The notes below the pieces were generated by a model. That model did no database searches and was not told where the DNA came from. It was given only the letters and a program-made list of their open reading frames with translations. Position numbers and translations under genes: made by a program. DNA of 64,000 nucleotides. Source: Psychrobacter sp. 28M-43. GTDB lineage: Bacteria; Pseudomonadota; Gammaproteobacteria; Pseudomonadales; Moraxellaceae. Each line of letters begins with the position of its first letter. The first letter of the stretch is position 1. The DNA is taken from positions 2,046,001 through 2,110,000 of the forward strand of contig NZ_CP061739.1 of NCBI RefSeq assembly GCF_014770435.1, given 5' to 3'. Below, one piece after another: positions 17,827 through 27,500 of this stretch.

Positions 17827-17858
17827 AGCTCAAACCGACGTATAGCGTCTGTTTGGCT
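17827..17858 (+). promoter_or_regulatory. hairpin after the glycine aptamer, possible expression platform
   Basis: AGCTCAAACCGACG (17827-17840) pairs with CGTCTGTTTGGCT (17846-17858) with one bulge and one mismatch, beginning 9 nt after aptamer P1. It could be part of the expression platform or the 3' accessory helix of singlet glycine switches. No U-run follows directly, so transcription termination is not obvious. Confidence 0.45.
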
Positions 17859-17994
17859 TACGTCTTCATCTTTACTTTCTGTGTCACCCTTTGATGTGAT
17901 ATTTGCACCTTGCAATATTGCTTCTCGCTACTTTTACGTTGCGCATCACTCCCTACTCTACCGAGTACGACTGATGTACACATAAGGATTTGTT

Positions 17995-19176
17995 ATGACT
18001 GATACCCATTCTCAAGACTCTAGCAGCAACCAAGCTCCTCAGCGCACCCCTTTTTACCAGTCTCATATTGATAGCGAGGGCAAACTGGTCGATTTTTCTG
18101 GTTGGGAATTGCCCATTCATTACGGTTCACAAATCGAAGAGCACGAAGCGGTACGTACAGATGCAGGTATGTTTGATGTCTCACATATGGTTGTGACTGA
18201 CATCAAAGGCACTGATACTAAAGCATGGCTACAAAAGCTGCTCGCAAACGATGTCAATAAACTCACTACCGCTGGTAAAGCGCTTTACTCTGGCATGCTC
18301 AATGAGCAAGGCGGTGTCATCGATGATTTGATCGTCTACCTGATGAATGCAGAAGAAACGGAATACCGTATCGTCTCTAACGCAGCCACTCGTGACAAGG
18401 ATTTAGCACAGTTTGATAAAGTCGCCGAAGGCTTCAATATTGAGATTACCGAGCGTCCTGAGCTTGCTATGCTTGCCGTCCAAGGTCCAAATGCTATTGC
18501 AAAACTGGCTCAAGCCAAACCAAGTTGGGCAGATACCTTAGCAGCACTAAAACCTTTCGTTGGTGCTGATTTGACTGATATCGAAGGCACTGATTGGTTT
18601 GTGGCTCGTACTGGCTATACTGGTGAAGATGGCGTCGAAGTCATTATGCATGCCGATGATGCCCCTGCTTTCTTTGAGCAGCTAAAAGCAAATGGCATCA
18701 AACCTGCCGGTCTTGGCGCACGTGATACCTTGCGTATGGAAGCAGGCATGAACCTTTATGGTCATGACATGGACGAGACCATCAGCCCTTACGAGTGCAA
18801 CATGGGCTGGACGCTAGCGCTCAAAGATGACCGAACTTTTGTCGGTCGTGAAGCATTGGTCAGCAAACGTAAGCAGTCAAAAGAAAACAACACCGCTATG
18901 AAGCAAGTGGGCTTGCTATTGACCACGCGTGGCGTATTGCGTGAAGGCATGACAGTGACTATCAATCAAGGCACTGATAACGAGCAAACTGGCATTATCA
19001 CCAGTGGTACATTCTCCCCTAGCCTAAAAAATTCAATCGCGATTGCCCGTGTGCCTGCCAGCTTATCAGAAGATGACAGCGTACAAGTCGATCTACGCGG
19101 CAAAGGTAAGTTCGTCGATGTACGCGTACTAAAGCTACCTTTTGTCCGCAACGGCAAGCAACAGTTTGACTCTTAG
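17995..19176 (+). CDS. gcvT: glycine cleavage T protein (aminomethyltransferase)
   Basis: A 393-residue tetrahydrofolate-dependent T protein that releases ammonia and makes 5,10-methylene-THF from the aminomethyl group on lipoyl-GcvH. The N-terminus has [15 protein letters not shown] and the folate-binding [22 protein letters not shown] and the Asp in that segment (Asp101 in E. coli) are conserved. The C-terminal barrel has [13 protein letters not shown] [18 protein letters not shown] precedes ATG 17995. The first 18 residues are a Ser/Gln-rich extension. It leads the glycine cleavage locus and sits under the riboswitch. Confidence 0.96.
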   Translation: MTDTHSQDSSSNQAPQRTPFYQSHIDSEGKLVDFSGWELPIHYGSQIEEHEAVRTDAGMFDVSHMVVTDIKGTDTKAWLQKLLANDVNKLTTAGKALYSGMLNEQGGVIDDLIVYLMNAEETEYRIVSNAATRDKDLAQFDKVAEGFNIEITERPELAMLAVQGPNAIAKLAQAKPSWADTLAALKPFVGADLTDIEGTDWFVARTGYTGEDGVEVIMHADDAPAFFEQLKANGIKPAGLGARDTLRMEAGMNLYGHDMDETISPYECNMGWTLALKDDRTFVGREALVSKRKQSKENNTAMKQVGLLLTTRGVLREGMTVTINQGTDNEQTGIITSGTFSPSLKNSIAIARVPASLSEDDSVQVDLRGKGKFVDVRVLKLPFVRNGKQQFDS

Positions 19177-19293
19177 GTCTTATAAATTCTATCATTAGAG
19201 CGCGTTGTCATTTTACACGCAATTATACAAATGACGACACGCCCAGCCTCCATTATTTTTGTTAATTAACCTCTATCACTTAGGAGAGAGACC

Positions 19294-19674
19294 ATGAGCA
19301 ACATCCCAGCAGAGCTAAAATATATTGCGAGTCACGAGTGGCTACGCCTAGAAGACGACGGTACAATCACTGTTGGTATCACTGACCATGCTCAAGATCT
19401 ATTGGGTGATGTGGTATTCGTTGAACTACCAGATGTGGGCGATATCATCGCTGTTGATGACGAAATCTCAGTTGTTGAATCAGTAAAAGCGGCTTCTGAC
19501 GTTTATGCGCCTATTTCAGGTGAAGTCATCGCTATCAACGAAGCACTAGAAGATGATCCTGAAATCATCAACTCTGACCCATACGGCGAAGGTTGGTTCT
19601 TCAGAATGAAGCCTGACAACATCGCTGACTACGAAGCACTAATGACTGCTGACGAGTACGAAAGCGACTTATAA
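19294..19674 (+). CDS. gcvH: glycine cleavage H protein
   Basis: A 126-residue lipoyl carrier that shuttles the aminomethyl group between GcvP, GcvT and the L protein. Lys65 in [14 protein letters not shown] is the lipoylation site. The strong ribosome site AGGAGAGAG lies before ATG 19294. It follows gcvT by 117 bp and probably shares its transcript. Confidence 0.97.
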   Translation: MSNIPAELKYIASHEWLRLEDDGTITVGITDHAQDLLGDVVFVELPDVGDIIAVDDEISVVESVKAASDVYAPISGEVIAINEALEDDPEIINSDPYGEGWFFRMKPDNIADYEALMTADEYESDL

Positions 19675-19737
19675 GCTAAGCACGTAAGCTAAGCATGCTC
19701 TCGCAGGAAATTAGCATTTGTAAGACGTTAGCTTATA
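19670..19737 (+). repeat. repeat and hairpin around the gcvH stop codon
   Basis: A 13-nt unit, TAAGCTAAGCACG, is tandemly duplicated at 19672-19684 and 19685-19697 (12 of 13 identical), and the first copy begins with the gcvH stop codon. TATAAGCTAA (19670-19679) also pairs perfectly with TTAGCTTATA at 19728-19737. The fold could damp readthrough or protect the mRNA end. The rest of the gap to 20014 shows nothing I can name. Confidence 0.45.
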
Positions 19738-20014
19738 CAAAGCACTAGCCCCGACTAAAAATCATAGATACTGGCAGCAGCTGGTATCTATACTCTCTAT
19801 TTAAACGATTTAAAAACCTTTCTCATGAAAAGTATTGGCTCATTGACCATGCTTATTATTTGAAAGTAGCTTTATATGTAGATCTCCAACAATCATTATC
19901 GTCCGATGTTATTGCTACCAAGCGTTATCTCATTGACTCGTATTGATCACCTATTCGAATCCCAATGAATACGTGCTATCAATAACGACGCAAACTGATA
20001 ACCCAATTCTCAGC

Positions 20015-20785
20015 ATGGATCCTAATATGAATGCCAACACCGATAATAAAGACCCCATTGCCACACCAAACCATACGCCGCAGCTACAAGCATTTCGCGA
20101 TATCGTAGAGTCACGCCGTTCCGTGCGCCGTTTTACTGACACACCTATCCCTGACGACGTATTGGCAGACTGTCTGCGTTTGGCCATGCTAGCACCAAAC
20201 TCTAGCAACCTACAGCCGTGGGAATTTTATGTTATCGATGATGCTGACAATCGCAAACGCGCCATCAAAAACTGCATGAATCAAAACGCCGCAAAAACAT
20301 CAGCCCGTTTGATTGCCATCGTTGCTCGTACTGACGTTTGGCACGATCACGCTAAGCAAGTATTGCGCGAATACCCTGATCAGCCAGTGCCAAAGAAAGT
20401 GAAAGACTACTACAACAAAGTCGTCACGATGGACTTTTTGCGCGGCCCAGCCAACGTGGTTTCGGCTGCGAAATGGGGCGCGACGCAAGTGGTCAGACGC
20501 GTAAAAGGCCCAATCAAGTCGCCTTACTATACGTTTGAAGACACCAAAAACTGGGCAACCAATAACACCGCACTTGCCGCCGAAAACCTCATGCTAGCAC
20601 TACGTGCTCATGGGTTTGATAGCTGTGCTATGGGCGGCTTTGATGAGCCTGCTATGAAGCGATTACTAGGCCTAGGCGACGATCAACATATCATTATGAT
20701 GATTGGCGCAGGTGAACGTGCTGACAATGGCGTTTACAACACTCAGTTCCGTTTTGATCAAAAACAGTTTGTGCATTACGTATAA
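20015..20785 (+). CDS. nitroreductase-family FMN oxidoreductase
   Basis: A 256-residue nitroreductase-like flavoprotein. The FMN phosphate-binding RRSVRRFTD motif is near residue 34, LAPNSSNLQPWEFYVI near 68, and the NNTALAAENLMLALRAHGFDSCAMGGFDE segment in the C-terminal half is typical. Substrate unknown; members reduce quinones, nitro compounds or enones. The frame opens at a TTG (19943); ATG 20015 is taken as start, though ATG 20027 has a slightly better upstream GGAT. It lies between gcvH and gcvP on the same strand, an unusual place. A role in glycine metabolism is not indicated by its sequence. Confidence 0.85.
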   Translation: MDPNMNANTDNKDPIATPNHTPQLQAFRDIVESRRSVRRFTDTPIPDDVLADCLRLAMLAPNSSNLQPWEFYVIDDADNRKRAIKNCMNQNAAKTSARLIAIVARTDVWHDHAKQVLREYPDQPVPKKVKDYYNKVVTMDFLRGPANVVSAAKWGATQVVRRVKGPIKSPYYTFEDTKNWATNNTALAAENLMLALRAHGFDSCAMGGFDEPAMKRLLGLGDDQHIIMMIGAGERADNGVYNTQFRFDQKQFVHYV

Positions 20786-20827
20786 CGTACCGCTCACACT
20801 ATGATTTTATAGTCAGTTCAATATGAT

Positions 20828-20895
20828 TTAGATACAAGGAAGCCGAGTGAAAGTACTACAAGTAGTAGACTAAACGAGACTGACCCCGTATCTAA
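20828..20895. repeat. dispersed palindromic intergenic repeat, copy B
   Basis: Outer arms TTAGATAC (20828-20835) and GTATCTAA (20888-20895) are perfect inverted repeats, and the inner palindrome TACTAC-AA-GTAGTA is at 20854-20867. The order GATACAAG ... CTACAAGTAG ... TAAACGAG is shared with copy C. It lies between the nitroreductase gene and gcvP. Confidence 0.72.
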
Positions 20896-20952
20896 TTCAT
20901 AGAGGATGGGCTATAGCTATTTTCTTTATTACTCCCTTAACCAAGGATTGTC

Positions 20953-23850
20953 ATGACTATCTCTCAAAACCCATCGTTTGATACCTTTCAAGGATTGTTC
21001 AACGAAGCTGAATTTGTCTATCGCCACTTAGGTTCGAACGAGACCAAGCAAGCTGACCTACTCAGCGCTGTTGGTTATAAAGATATGCAAAGCTTTATCA
21101 ATGACACTGTGCCTGAGCCAGTACGTTTGCACAAAGAATTGGATTTGCCAGTGGCGATGAGTGAGCATGCTGCACTTGCCAAACTACGCACGATGGCAGA
21201 CGACATCACTGTTAATAAAAGCTATATCGGTCAAGGCTACTCTCCGGTTCGTATGCCAGCTGTCATTCAGCGCAACGTTCTCGAAAATCCAGGTTGGTAT
21301 ACCGCTTATACGCCTTACCAAGCGGAAATCGCTCAAGGTCGTCTAGAAGCATTGCTGAACTTCCAACAAGTATGTATCGATTTGACTGGTCTTGAGTTAG
21401 CTGGTGCATCATTGCTTGATGAAGCAACAGCAGCCGCAGAAGCGATGGCGATGTCAAAGCGTGTGAGCAAAAGTAAATCAACACAGTATTTCGTCGATGA
21501 GCGCGTCTATCCACAAACACTAGATGTTATTAATACTCGTGCGAAATACTTTGGTTGGGAAGTCGTCGTTGGTGATTTTGAAACCGCTAAATCTGGCGAC
21601 TATTTCGGTGCTCTATTCCAGTACGTTGGTGCTGAAGGTGACGTTAAAGACTTAACAGACGTTATCAGTGCAGTAAAAGAAAATAAGACATATGTCAGTG
21701 TCGTAAGTGACATCATGAGCTTGGTGTTATTGAAATCACCAGCCGATATGGGTGCTGACGTAGCGCTAGGTAGTACTCAGCGTTTCGGTATCCCAATGGG
21801 CTTTGGTGGTCCACATGCCGCTTATTTTGCGTTCTCTGATAAAGCTAAGCGTTCAGCGCCTGGTCGTATCATTGGCGTATCAAAAGACGCTCAAGGCAAT
21901 ACTGCATTACGTATGGCTCTACAAACGCGTGAGCAGCATATCCGCCGCGAAAAAGCCAACTCAAACATCTGTACCTCACAAGTATTACTAGCCAACCTCG
22001 CTGGTATGTACGCGGTCTATCATGGTCCAGGCGGCGTGAAACGTATTGCCACTCGTATTCATGCGTTTGCCACTGCGTTTGCTGATGCTATCACAGAATC
22101 TAACGACAGCAGCTTGAGCGTGGTACATGATCAATTCTTCGATACAGTCGTGGTTGATTGTGGTTCAGAGAAGCTTGCTACTCAAATCTTTAAAAATGCA
22201 GACAACGTTGGCTATAACTTATGGCGTCTAAGCGACACCAAATTGAGCGTTGCCTTTAGTGAAACCAGCGATCAGCAAGACTTCAACACGTTAACTCAGT
22301 TGTTCGTCAATAAGTCACACGATCTACCTGAAACAGCTCGCGTCTCTCTAGATAGCGCACACCTGCGTACGGATGATATCTTGACTCATCCAGTATTCAA
22401 CTCGCATCATACCGAGCATGAAATGCTACGCTACCTAAAGTCGCTTGAAGACAAAGATTTGGCGATGAACCGCAGCATGATTTCACTGGGTAGCTGTACC
22501 ATGAAGCTAAACGCCACCAGTGAGATGCTACCGATTACGTGGCCTGAGTTTGCCAATGTGCATCCTTTTGCACCGCGTGACCAAGTCACTGGCTATATCG
22601 CGATGATCGATAGCTTGCAAGATCAATTAAAAGCCATTACTGGTTTTGATGATGTCTCTATGCAGCCAAACTCTGGTGCCTCTGGTGAATATGCTGGTCT
22701 GTTAGCGATTCGCCGTTATCATGAGTCATTGGGCGAAACCAATCGCGATGTGTGCCTCATTCCAATGTCGGCGCACGGTACCAACCCTGCTACTGCTATG
22801 ATGATGGGTATGCAAGTAGTCGTGGTCAAAACTGATGAAAACGGCAACGTTGATATCGATGATCTAACTGCCAAATGTGAAGAATATAGCGACCGCCTAG
22901 GTGCTTTAATGATTACTTATCCATCGACGCACGGTGTATTCGAAGAAGGCATCCGTCATATCTGTGATTTGACTCACAAACATGGCGGTCAGGTCTATAT
23001 GGACGGCGCGAACATGAATGCTCAGGTAGGCATGATGCAGCCTGCAGACGTTGGTGCTGATGTACTACACATGAACCTGCATAAGACCTTCTGCATCCCG
23101 CATGGCGGCGGCGGTCCAGGCATGGGCCCTATCGGTATGAAGGCGCATTTGGCAACGTTTATGGCCAACCATACCTTGAGCCCTGTACACAATGCACAAA
23201 AAGACTGCTCAGCAGTATCAGCAGCACCTTACGGTTCAGCGAGCATCTTACCTATCTCATGGATGTATATTGCTATGATGGGCCGCGATGGTCTGCTAAA
23301 AGCAACGGAGTTGGCATTACTGAACGCCAACTATGTGGCAGCTGAACTAAAAGGACATTACCCTGTCTTGTATGCTGGCAAAAACGGCCGTGTGGCTCAC
23401 GAATGTATCATCGATATTCGTCCGTTAAAAGAAGAGACTGGCATCACAGAAAGCGATATCGCTAAGCGCTTGATGGACTATGGTTTCCACTCACCAACGA
23501 TGAGCTTCCCAGTCGCTGGCACGCTTATGATTGAGCCAACAGAGTCTGAGTCAAAAGAAGAGTTGGATCGCTTTATCAGTGCGCTGAAGTCTATCAAAGC
23601 TGAAGCCATGAAGGCCAAAGCTGGTGAAGATAACTGGACGCTAGAAGACAACCCATTAGTCAATGCACCGCATACGGCAGCTATGATTACTAGCGAAGAG
23701 TGGACGCATCCATACAGCCGTGAGACTGCTGCGTTCCCACTACCGTACATCCGTGCAAACAAGTTCTGGCCAAGTGTCGCTCGTGTCGATGATGCTTATG
23801 GTGATAAGAACCTAATGTGCTCTTGCCCAAGTATCGAAAACTATATGTAA
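20953..23850 (+). CDS. gcvP: glycine dehydrogenase (decarboxylating), P protein
   Basis: A 965-residue single-chain P protein (fused alpha and beta halves) of the glycine cleavage complex. It decarboxylates glycine through PLP and loads the aminomethyl group onto GcvH. Lys711 in MNLHKTFCIPHGGGGPG is the PLP lysine. YTPYQAEIAQGRLEALLNFQ in the N-terminal half and SHGTNPA-like SAHGTNPATA in the C-terminal half are conserved. AAGGAT precedes ATG 20953. The length is normal for the fused form. A very strong terminator follows. Confidence 0.97.
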   Translation: MTISQNPSFDTFQGLFNEAEFVYRHLGSNETKQADLLSAVGYKDMQSFINDTVPEPVRLHKELDLPVAMSEHAALAKLRTMADDITVNKSYIGQGYSPVRMPAVIQRNVLENPGWYTAYTPYQAEIAQGRLEALLNFQQVCIDLTGLELAGASLLDEATAAAEAMAMSKRVSKSKSTQYFVDERVYPQTLDVINTRAKYFGWEVVVGDFETAKSGDYFGALFQYVGAEGDVKDLTDVISAVKENKTYVSVVSDIMSLVLLKSPADMGADVALGSTQRFGIPMGFGGPHAAYFAFSDKAKRSAPGRIIGVSKDAQGNTALRMALQTREQHIRREKANSNICTSQVLLANLAGMYAVYHGPGGVKRIATRIHAFATAFADAITESNDSSLSVVHDQFFDTVVVDCGSEKLATQIFKNADNVGYNLWRLSDTKLSVAFSETSDQQDFNTLTQLFVNKSHDLPETARVSLDSAHLRTDDILTHPVFNSHHTEHEMLRYLKSLEDKDLAMNRSMISLGSCTMKLNATSEMLPITWPEFANVHPFAPRDQVTGYIAMIDSLQDQLKAITGFDDVSMQPNSGASGEYAGLLAIRRYHESLGETNRDVCLIPMSAHGTNPATAMMMGMQVVVVKTDENGNVDIDDLTAKCEEYSDRLGALMITYPSTHGVFEEGIRHICDLTHKHGGQVYMDGANMNAQVGMMQPADVGADVLHMNLHKTFCIPHGGGGPGMGPIGMKAHLATFMANHTLSPVHNAQKDCSAVSAAPYGSASILPISWMYIAMMGRDGLLKATELALLNANYVAAELKGHYPVLYAGKNGRVAHECIIDIRPLKEETGITESDIAKRLMDYGFHSPTMSFPVAGTLMIEPTESESKEELDRFISALKSIKAEAMKAKAGEDNWTLEDNPLVNAPHTAAMITSEEWTHPYSRETAAFPLPYIRANKFWPSVARVDDAYGDKNLMCSCPSIENYM

Positions 23851-23881
23851 TTATCACTTTCGATAGTTATTCTCTGTAGTA

Positions 23882-23918
23882 AAAAACCTCCAAGTCAGCT
23901 ACTGACTTGGAGGTTTTT
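23882..23918 (+). terminator. terminator after gcvP
   Basis: A 17-bp perfect stem (arms 23882-23898 and 23902-23918) with a 3-nt loop ends in a T5 run. It is the strongest hairpin in the window. Confidence 0.93.
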
Positions 23919-24057
23919 ATTTTGCTGACTTTTTATCTATTAGGTTAGCAGGTAATATTATCAATAAAATAAACGATAAGAACTCAATGTAATAAAAGCT
24001 TATATTGATGATAAGCTATTTATCTTAAATTTCTGAAGCAATCATTTGGACACTGCT

Positions 24058-24747
24058 ATGCAACATAAAGCGCCTAAACAAAAAACTCGCGTTATTCTAA
24101 TTCATGGGCTACACCAAACCCCATGGATCATGCGACCATTAGCCAAGCGCTTACAGGCAGCAGGATTTAATACCCATCAGTATGGCTACCGTAGTATGCG
24201 TGATGGTATCAAAACCAATAGCGCTCGCCTAAATAGCTGGCTAGAAACAAACCATCACCCAGATCATCCTATAGATTTGGTCGGGCATAGTTTAGGCGGC
24301 TTAATCATTCGTGATTTTGTCGCTCAGTATCCAAAATGGAAAATTGGACGTTGTGTGACGCTAGGGACACCGCATATAGGCAGTGTTTGTGCAGATTATA
24401 TCTGGCGACTGACTCCTGTTGTCGTAGGTCGCTCGTATGTCGACGCACTCGACGGTACAGTCGCACCATTGCCCAAATACGTGACGTTAGGCGTCATCGC
24501 TGGCAACCGACCTTATGGTCTAGGTCAGCTATTTTTGCAATATCACAATCGCAAACTGCGTAAATCCGACAAGCCACTTCTTAACGAGCAACTTGCACAT
24601 GACGGGACAGTATATATAGAAGAGACGAAAATAGCGTCTGCAGCTGATCATATCGTCATGCCAGTCTCACATACTGGCATGCTAGTGAACCCAGAGGTCG
24701 CCGAGCAGACTCGATACTTTTTAGAGCATGGACGATTTAAACGCTAA
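24058..24747 (+). CDS. alpha/beta-hydrolase (triacylglycerol-lipase-like esterase)
   Basis: A 230-residue hydrolase with an N-terminal strand VILIHGLHQTPWIM (oxyanion region) and the nucleophile elbow GHSLGG with Ser78. The C-terminal PVSHTGML carries the likely catalytic His. VTLGTPHIGS after the elbow is typical of the lipase/PGAP1-like branch. There is no signal peptide, so it is probably cytoplasmic. The frame begins at a TTG (24046); ATG 24058 is preferred. Substrate not determinable. Confidence 0.8.
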   Translation: MQHKAPKQKTRVILIHGLHQTPWIMRPLAKRLQAAGFNTHQYGYRSMRDGIKTNSARLNSWLETNHHPDHPIDLVGHSLGGLIIRDFVAQYPKWKIGRCVTLGTPHIGSVCADYIWRLTPVVVGRSYVDALDGTVAPLPKYVTLGVIAGNRPYGLGQLFLQYHNRKLRKSDKPLLNEQLAHDGTVYIEETKIASAADHIVMPVSHTGMLVNPEVAEQTRYFLEHGRFKR

Positions 24748-24797
24748 GAGATGTATGAATAAGAGCTGTATGAATACTTGAGGGTCAGTTCGCAGTC

Positions 24798-24857
24798 TTA
24801 TCGAACGCTTCCTTATTAAACAGCGCATTATCGAACGCTGCTTTATTGAACACGAAT
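24798..24857. repeat. 30-bp tandem duplication at the 3' end of rnd
   Basis: Two copies of a unit beginning TTATCGAACGCT (24798 and 24828) follow each other with a 30-bp period, with several differences. The second copy covers the rnd stop codon and last codons. It looks like a recent local slippage or duplication. Confidence 0.55.
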
Positions 24858-26213
24858 ACCCATGCCCTGCTGCAGTTCGGTTTTATGCTTTTTGATGACT
24901 GGAATTAAGGTTTTAACAACCCAATCGTTACGCCAACCTTTTAGCCCTTGTGGCAGTTCGCTCACATCTTTATCAAGAGCAACCACTTCATATAATTGTC
25001 CTAGCCATTTTTTACGCATCAATACACTGGCAGGTATACCGATTTCGCGCGCATGCTCATCAATCGCTTGCTGCACTGCTTTTGATAATACTTTATTTTT
25101 TGAGCGATATGGTGGCACTAGACAGTCTGGATGCTCTGTAGGCGGTAGACTCTTGGCATCTCTAATTACTTTCAGCAGCTCTTCACCATATAGTCGCAGC
25201 ATACTACGGTGCATGGTCGTTTTATGTGCCAGTTCACGCATACTGTTTGGTTTTTCAGTGACTATCTCTCGTACTGCTTGTTTTTTTATCACAAAAGTAC
25301 GGGGTTGATTGGTCGCACGAGCCAGCTCTTCTCGCCATGTAGCCACTCCTTTGAGTATCGCCATTTGCTGCGAATTATAGCGATAATCTGCCATCGTGAG
25401 ATACATCGCTTCATCTTCGACGTGCTGCGAGTCATACAAATCACTGGCATAGAGCTGACAGTCAGCCCAAACGTAATCATATAACCCTTGAGCCTTAAGC
25501 GCATGCTCGATACTGAGATACAGCGCTGGCAGATAACGCACATCATCAATGGCATATTGCTCTTGCTCATCTGTCAACGGGCGCTGGAGCCAGTCAGACT
25601 GGCTGTGTTCTTTATCGATATGCATATCTAGCTGATCAGCCAATGCTTGCTGATACCCCATTTGCAATTGACCCGTTAGATAAGACAACGCAATTTGCGT
25701 ATCGAAGATATTGGTCAACGGTGGGCAGCCAGACAACAGATAAAAAATGCCCAAATCTTCGCCGCAAGCGTGCCAGATAGCCACATCTACTTTGCGTAGC
25801 GCTTCCCACAGCTCAGCCAGTTGTAACTGCGGTGCATCCAGTAGATAAACATGATCGCCAGTATTCAACTGCACGAGTGCCAAGCGCGGGTAATAAGTGT
25901 CACGCTTGATAAACTCAGTATCTAAGGCCACTCGTCCACAAGTCGCTAAGGCATCAGTAACCTCATCTAAATCGCCTTGCTTACGTACCCATGTAATAGC
26001 AACGTCATCAGCAATATCCAATAGTGAATCAATATCTAGCACCTCAGTACCTAGCACCTCAATATCAGGTACTTCAACATCTGGATTATCAGCAGCTGAC
26101 TCAGATACTGTAGTTACTGACATTGGCTCAGTATTAGCGGCTTCTTGTAATGAGCCATCATTGATATCAGAAGCATTTGATTGAGCTGAGGCGTTTGAAA
26201 CGTTATTGGACAC
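24843..26213 (-). CDS. rnd: ribonuclease D with acidic N-terminal extension
   Basis: A 456-residue 3'-5' exoribonuclease that trims tRNA 3' ends. The DEDDy exonuclease domain begins near residue 90 with VALDTEFIKRDTYYPRLALVQL; IWHACGEDLGIF and the YAIDDVRYLPALY motif follow. An HRDC domain covers about 290-370. Typical RNase D is about 375 residues; the extra 75-90 N-terminal residues are acidic and low-complexity (around VEVPDIEVLGTEVLDIDSL). The start is a GTG at 26213 with an AGGT upstream; an internal ATG at codon 31 is an alternative that would shorten the tail. It lies downstream of recR on the same strand. Confidence 0.92.
   Translation of the reverse strand: MSNNVSNASAQSNASDINDGSLQEAANTEPMSVTTVSESAADNPDVEVPDIEVLGTEVLDIDSLLDIADDVAITWVRKQGDLDEVTDALATCGRVALDTEFIKRDTYYPRLALVQLNTGDHVYLLDAPQLQLAELWEALRKVDVAIWHACGEDLGIFYLLSGCPPLTNIFDTQIALSYLTGQLQMGYQQALADQLDMHIDKEHSQSDWLQRPLTDEQEQYAIDDVRYLPALYLSIEHALKAQGLYDYVWADCQLYASDLYDSQHVEDEAMYLTMADYRYNSQQMAILKGVATWREELARATNQPRTFVIKKQAVREIVTEKPNSMRELAHKTTMHRSMLRLYGEELLKVIRDAKSLPPTEHPDCLVPPYRSKNKVLSKAVQQAIDEHAREIGIPASVLMRKKWLGQLYEVVALDKDVSELPQGLKGWRNDWVVKTLIPVIKKHKTELQQGMGIRVQ
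26036..26065. repeat. 15-bp tandem repeat inside the rnd N-terminal extension
   Basis: CTAGCACCTCAGTAC (26036-26050) is followed directly by CTAGCACCTCAATAT (26051-26065), 12 of 15 identical. This codes for the repeated acidic VLG/VLD units of the extension, so the tail seems to have grown by slippage in steps of five codons. Confidence 0.55.
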
Positions 26214-26348
26214 GGGCAGATACCTGCATTAATAGGAGAAAATAAAACGCTAAACCGCGCCTTAATAAAATTAAAAGATAAACAATAATAAAGTAATTAT
26301 AGCAATTCCAAGAAATGAATTGGGTAAGACTTTGAAGCAATCAAAACA

Positions 26349-26942
26349 TTATAAAAAAGAACGATTTTGCATGGCTTGACCAAGCGTCATACTATCCAGA
26401 TACTCAAGCTCGCCGCCCATCGGCACACCTTGTGCTAAACGCGTCACTTTATTAACATGACGACTGACAGCCTCACTAATAAAGTGCGCCGTAGTCTGAC
26501 CTTCGACAGTCGTGCCTGTTGCCAGTATCAGCTCTTCGACAGGCTCTTGTTTGACACGCCATACCAGTTGATCAATATTTAAGTCGTCAGCGCTGACACC
26601 ATCAATAGGCGATAGATGCCCGCCCAACACAAAATAACGACCACGGTAACCAGCTGTCTGTTCAATCGCCATCACATCTGCTGCCGTTTCGACCACGCAT
26701 AGCAGACTGTCATCACGTCTAACATCTTGGCAAAGCGGACATACGGCCTCATCACTGAAGCTATGACAACGTTGACATTCAACAATATCACGCATAGCTT
26801 CATCTAATGCTTGGGCGAGTGCCATGCCTTGTGGGCGTTTTTTACTGAGCAGATGTAGCGCCATTCGTTGGGCACTTTTTTGACCGACGCCTGGCAATAT
26901 ACGCAGCTGTTTGACCAGCTGATCAAATTTGGCTGTAAGCAA
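26349..26942 (-). CDS. recR: recombination protein RecR
   Basis: A 197-residue DNA-binding protein of the RecFOR pathway, which loads RecA at gaps. The N-terminal HhH motif is [20 protein letters not shown], the zinc finger is [16 protein letters not shown], and the Toprim domain has [13 protein letters not shown] and [12 protein letters not shown]. The start is a TTG at 26942 with a strong AAAGGAAG 8 nt upstream; there is no closer ATG at the family start. It is downstream of ybaB, the usual partner. Confidence 0.96.
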   Translation of the reverse strand: MLTAKFDQLVKQLRILPGVGQKSAQRMALHLLSKKRPQGMALAQALDEAMRDIVECQRCHSFSDEAVCPLCQDVRRDDSLLCVVETAADVMAIEQTAGYRGRYFVLGGHLSPIDGVSADDLNIDQLVWRVKQEPVEELILATGTTVEGQTTAHFISEAVSRHVNKVTRLAQGVPMGGELEYLDSMTLGQAMQNRSFL

Positions 26943-26994
26943 AGTAGCTTCCTTTAGTTGACTTTATCTAACTGAATTTATAAATCGTAGCTAT

Positions 26995-27034
26995 AAAAAT
27001 GGGGTCGTATCGTATCGATAACAACCCCATTTTT
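26995..27034 (-). terminator. hairpin between ybaB and recR
   Basis: AAAAATGGGGT (26995-27005) pairs with ACCCCATTTTT (27024-27034), ending in a T-run on the minus strand. It lies 25 bp past the ybaB stop, so recR may depend on partial readthrough or its own promoter. Confidence 0.75.
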
Positions 27035-27059
27035 GTCTTTAGTATGAAGTATTTAATGC

Positions 27060-27389
27060 TTAAAACATGCCTTGCATACCTGGTGGCAGACCCATACCTG
27101 AAGTCGCGCCAGCCATCGTTTCTTCATACAGTGCATCTGCTTGACGAACCGCATCATTGATAGCAGCAGCGATGAGATCTTCGATCATATCTGGCTCATC
27201 TTCTAACAGGCTTGGATCAATAGTCAAACGCTTAACCACATGACGACCAGTCATCGTTACTTTAACTAAGCCACTGCCCGCTTCTGCTTGTACTTCTTTG
27301 TTAGCAAGTTCTTTTTTAGCGTTTTCAACGTTTGCTTCTACTTTCTTTTGCATCGTTTGTGCTTGTTGCATCAATGCTTGAATGTTCAT
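27060..27389 (-). CDS. ybaB: YbaB/EbfC nucleoid-associated protein
   Basis: A 109-residue small DNA-binding protein, starting [20 protein letters not shown] and ending with the typical [12 protein letters not shown] tail. The central [21 protein letters not shown] strand region is conserved. It dimerises and coats DNA. AGAGG precedes ATG 27389. It is encoded directly upstream of recR as in many bacteria. Confidence 0.95.
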   Translation of the reverse strand: MNIQALMQQAQTMQKKVEANVENAKKELANKEVQAEAGSGLVKVTMTGRHVVKRLTIDPSLLEDEPDMIEDLIAAAINDAVRQADALYEETMAGATSGMGLPPGMQGMF

Positions 27390-27500
27390 AGTTGCCTCTT
27401 TTGTTATTTATGGTTTGTATTTTATGCTAGTGCGTATAGTAATGAATAATTAATAACGTAAAGTTAATGCAATGCGTTAGTGCAGATTATACCGTTATCT

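Noticed and set aside
17600-17990. A second glycine aptamer (tandem riboswitch)
   Set aside because: I searched both sides of the aptamer for a second ACCGAAGG and CAGG...GGACAGA core and found none.
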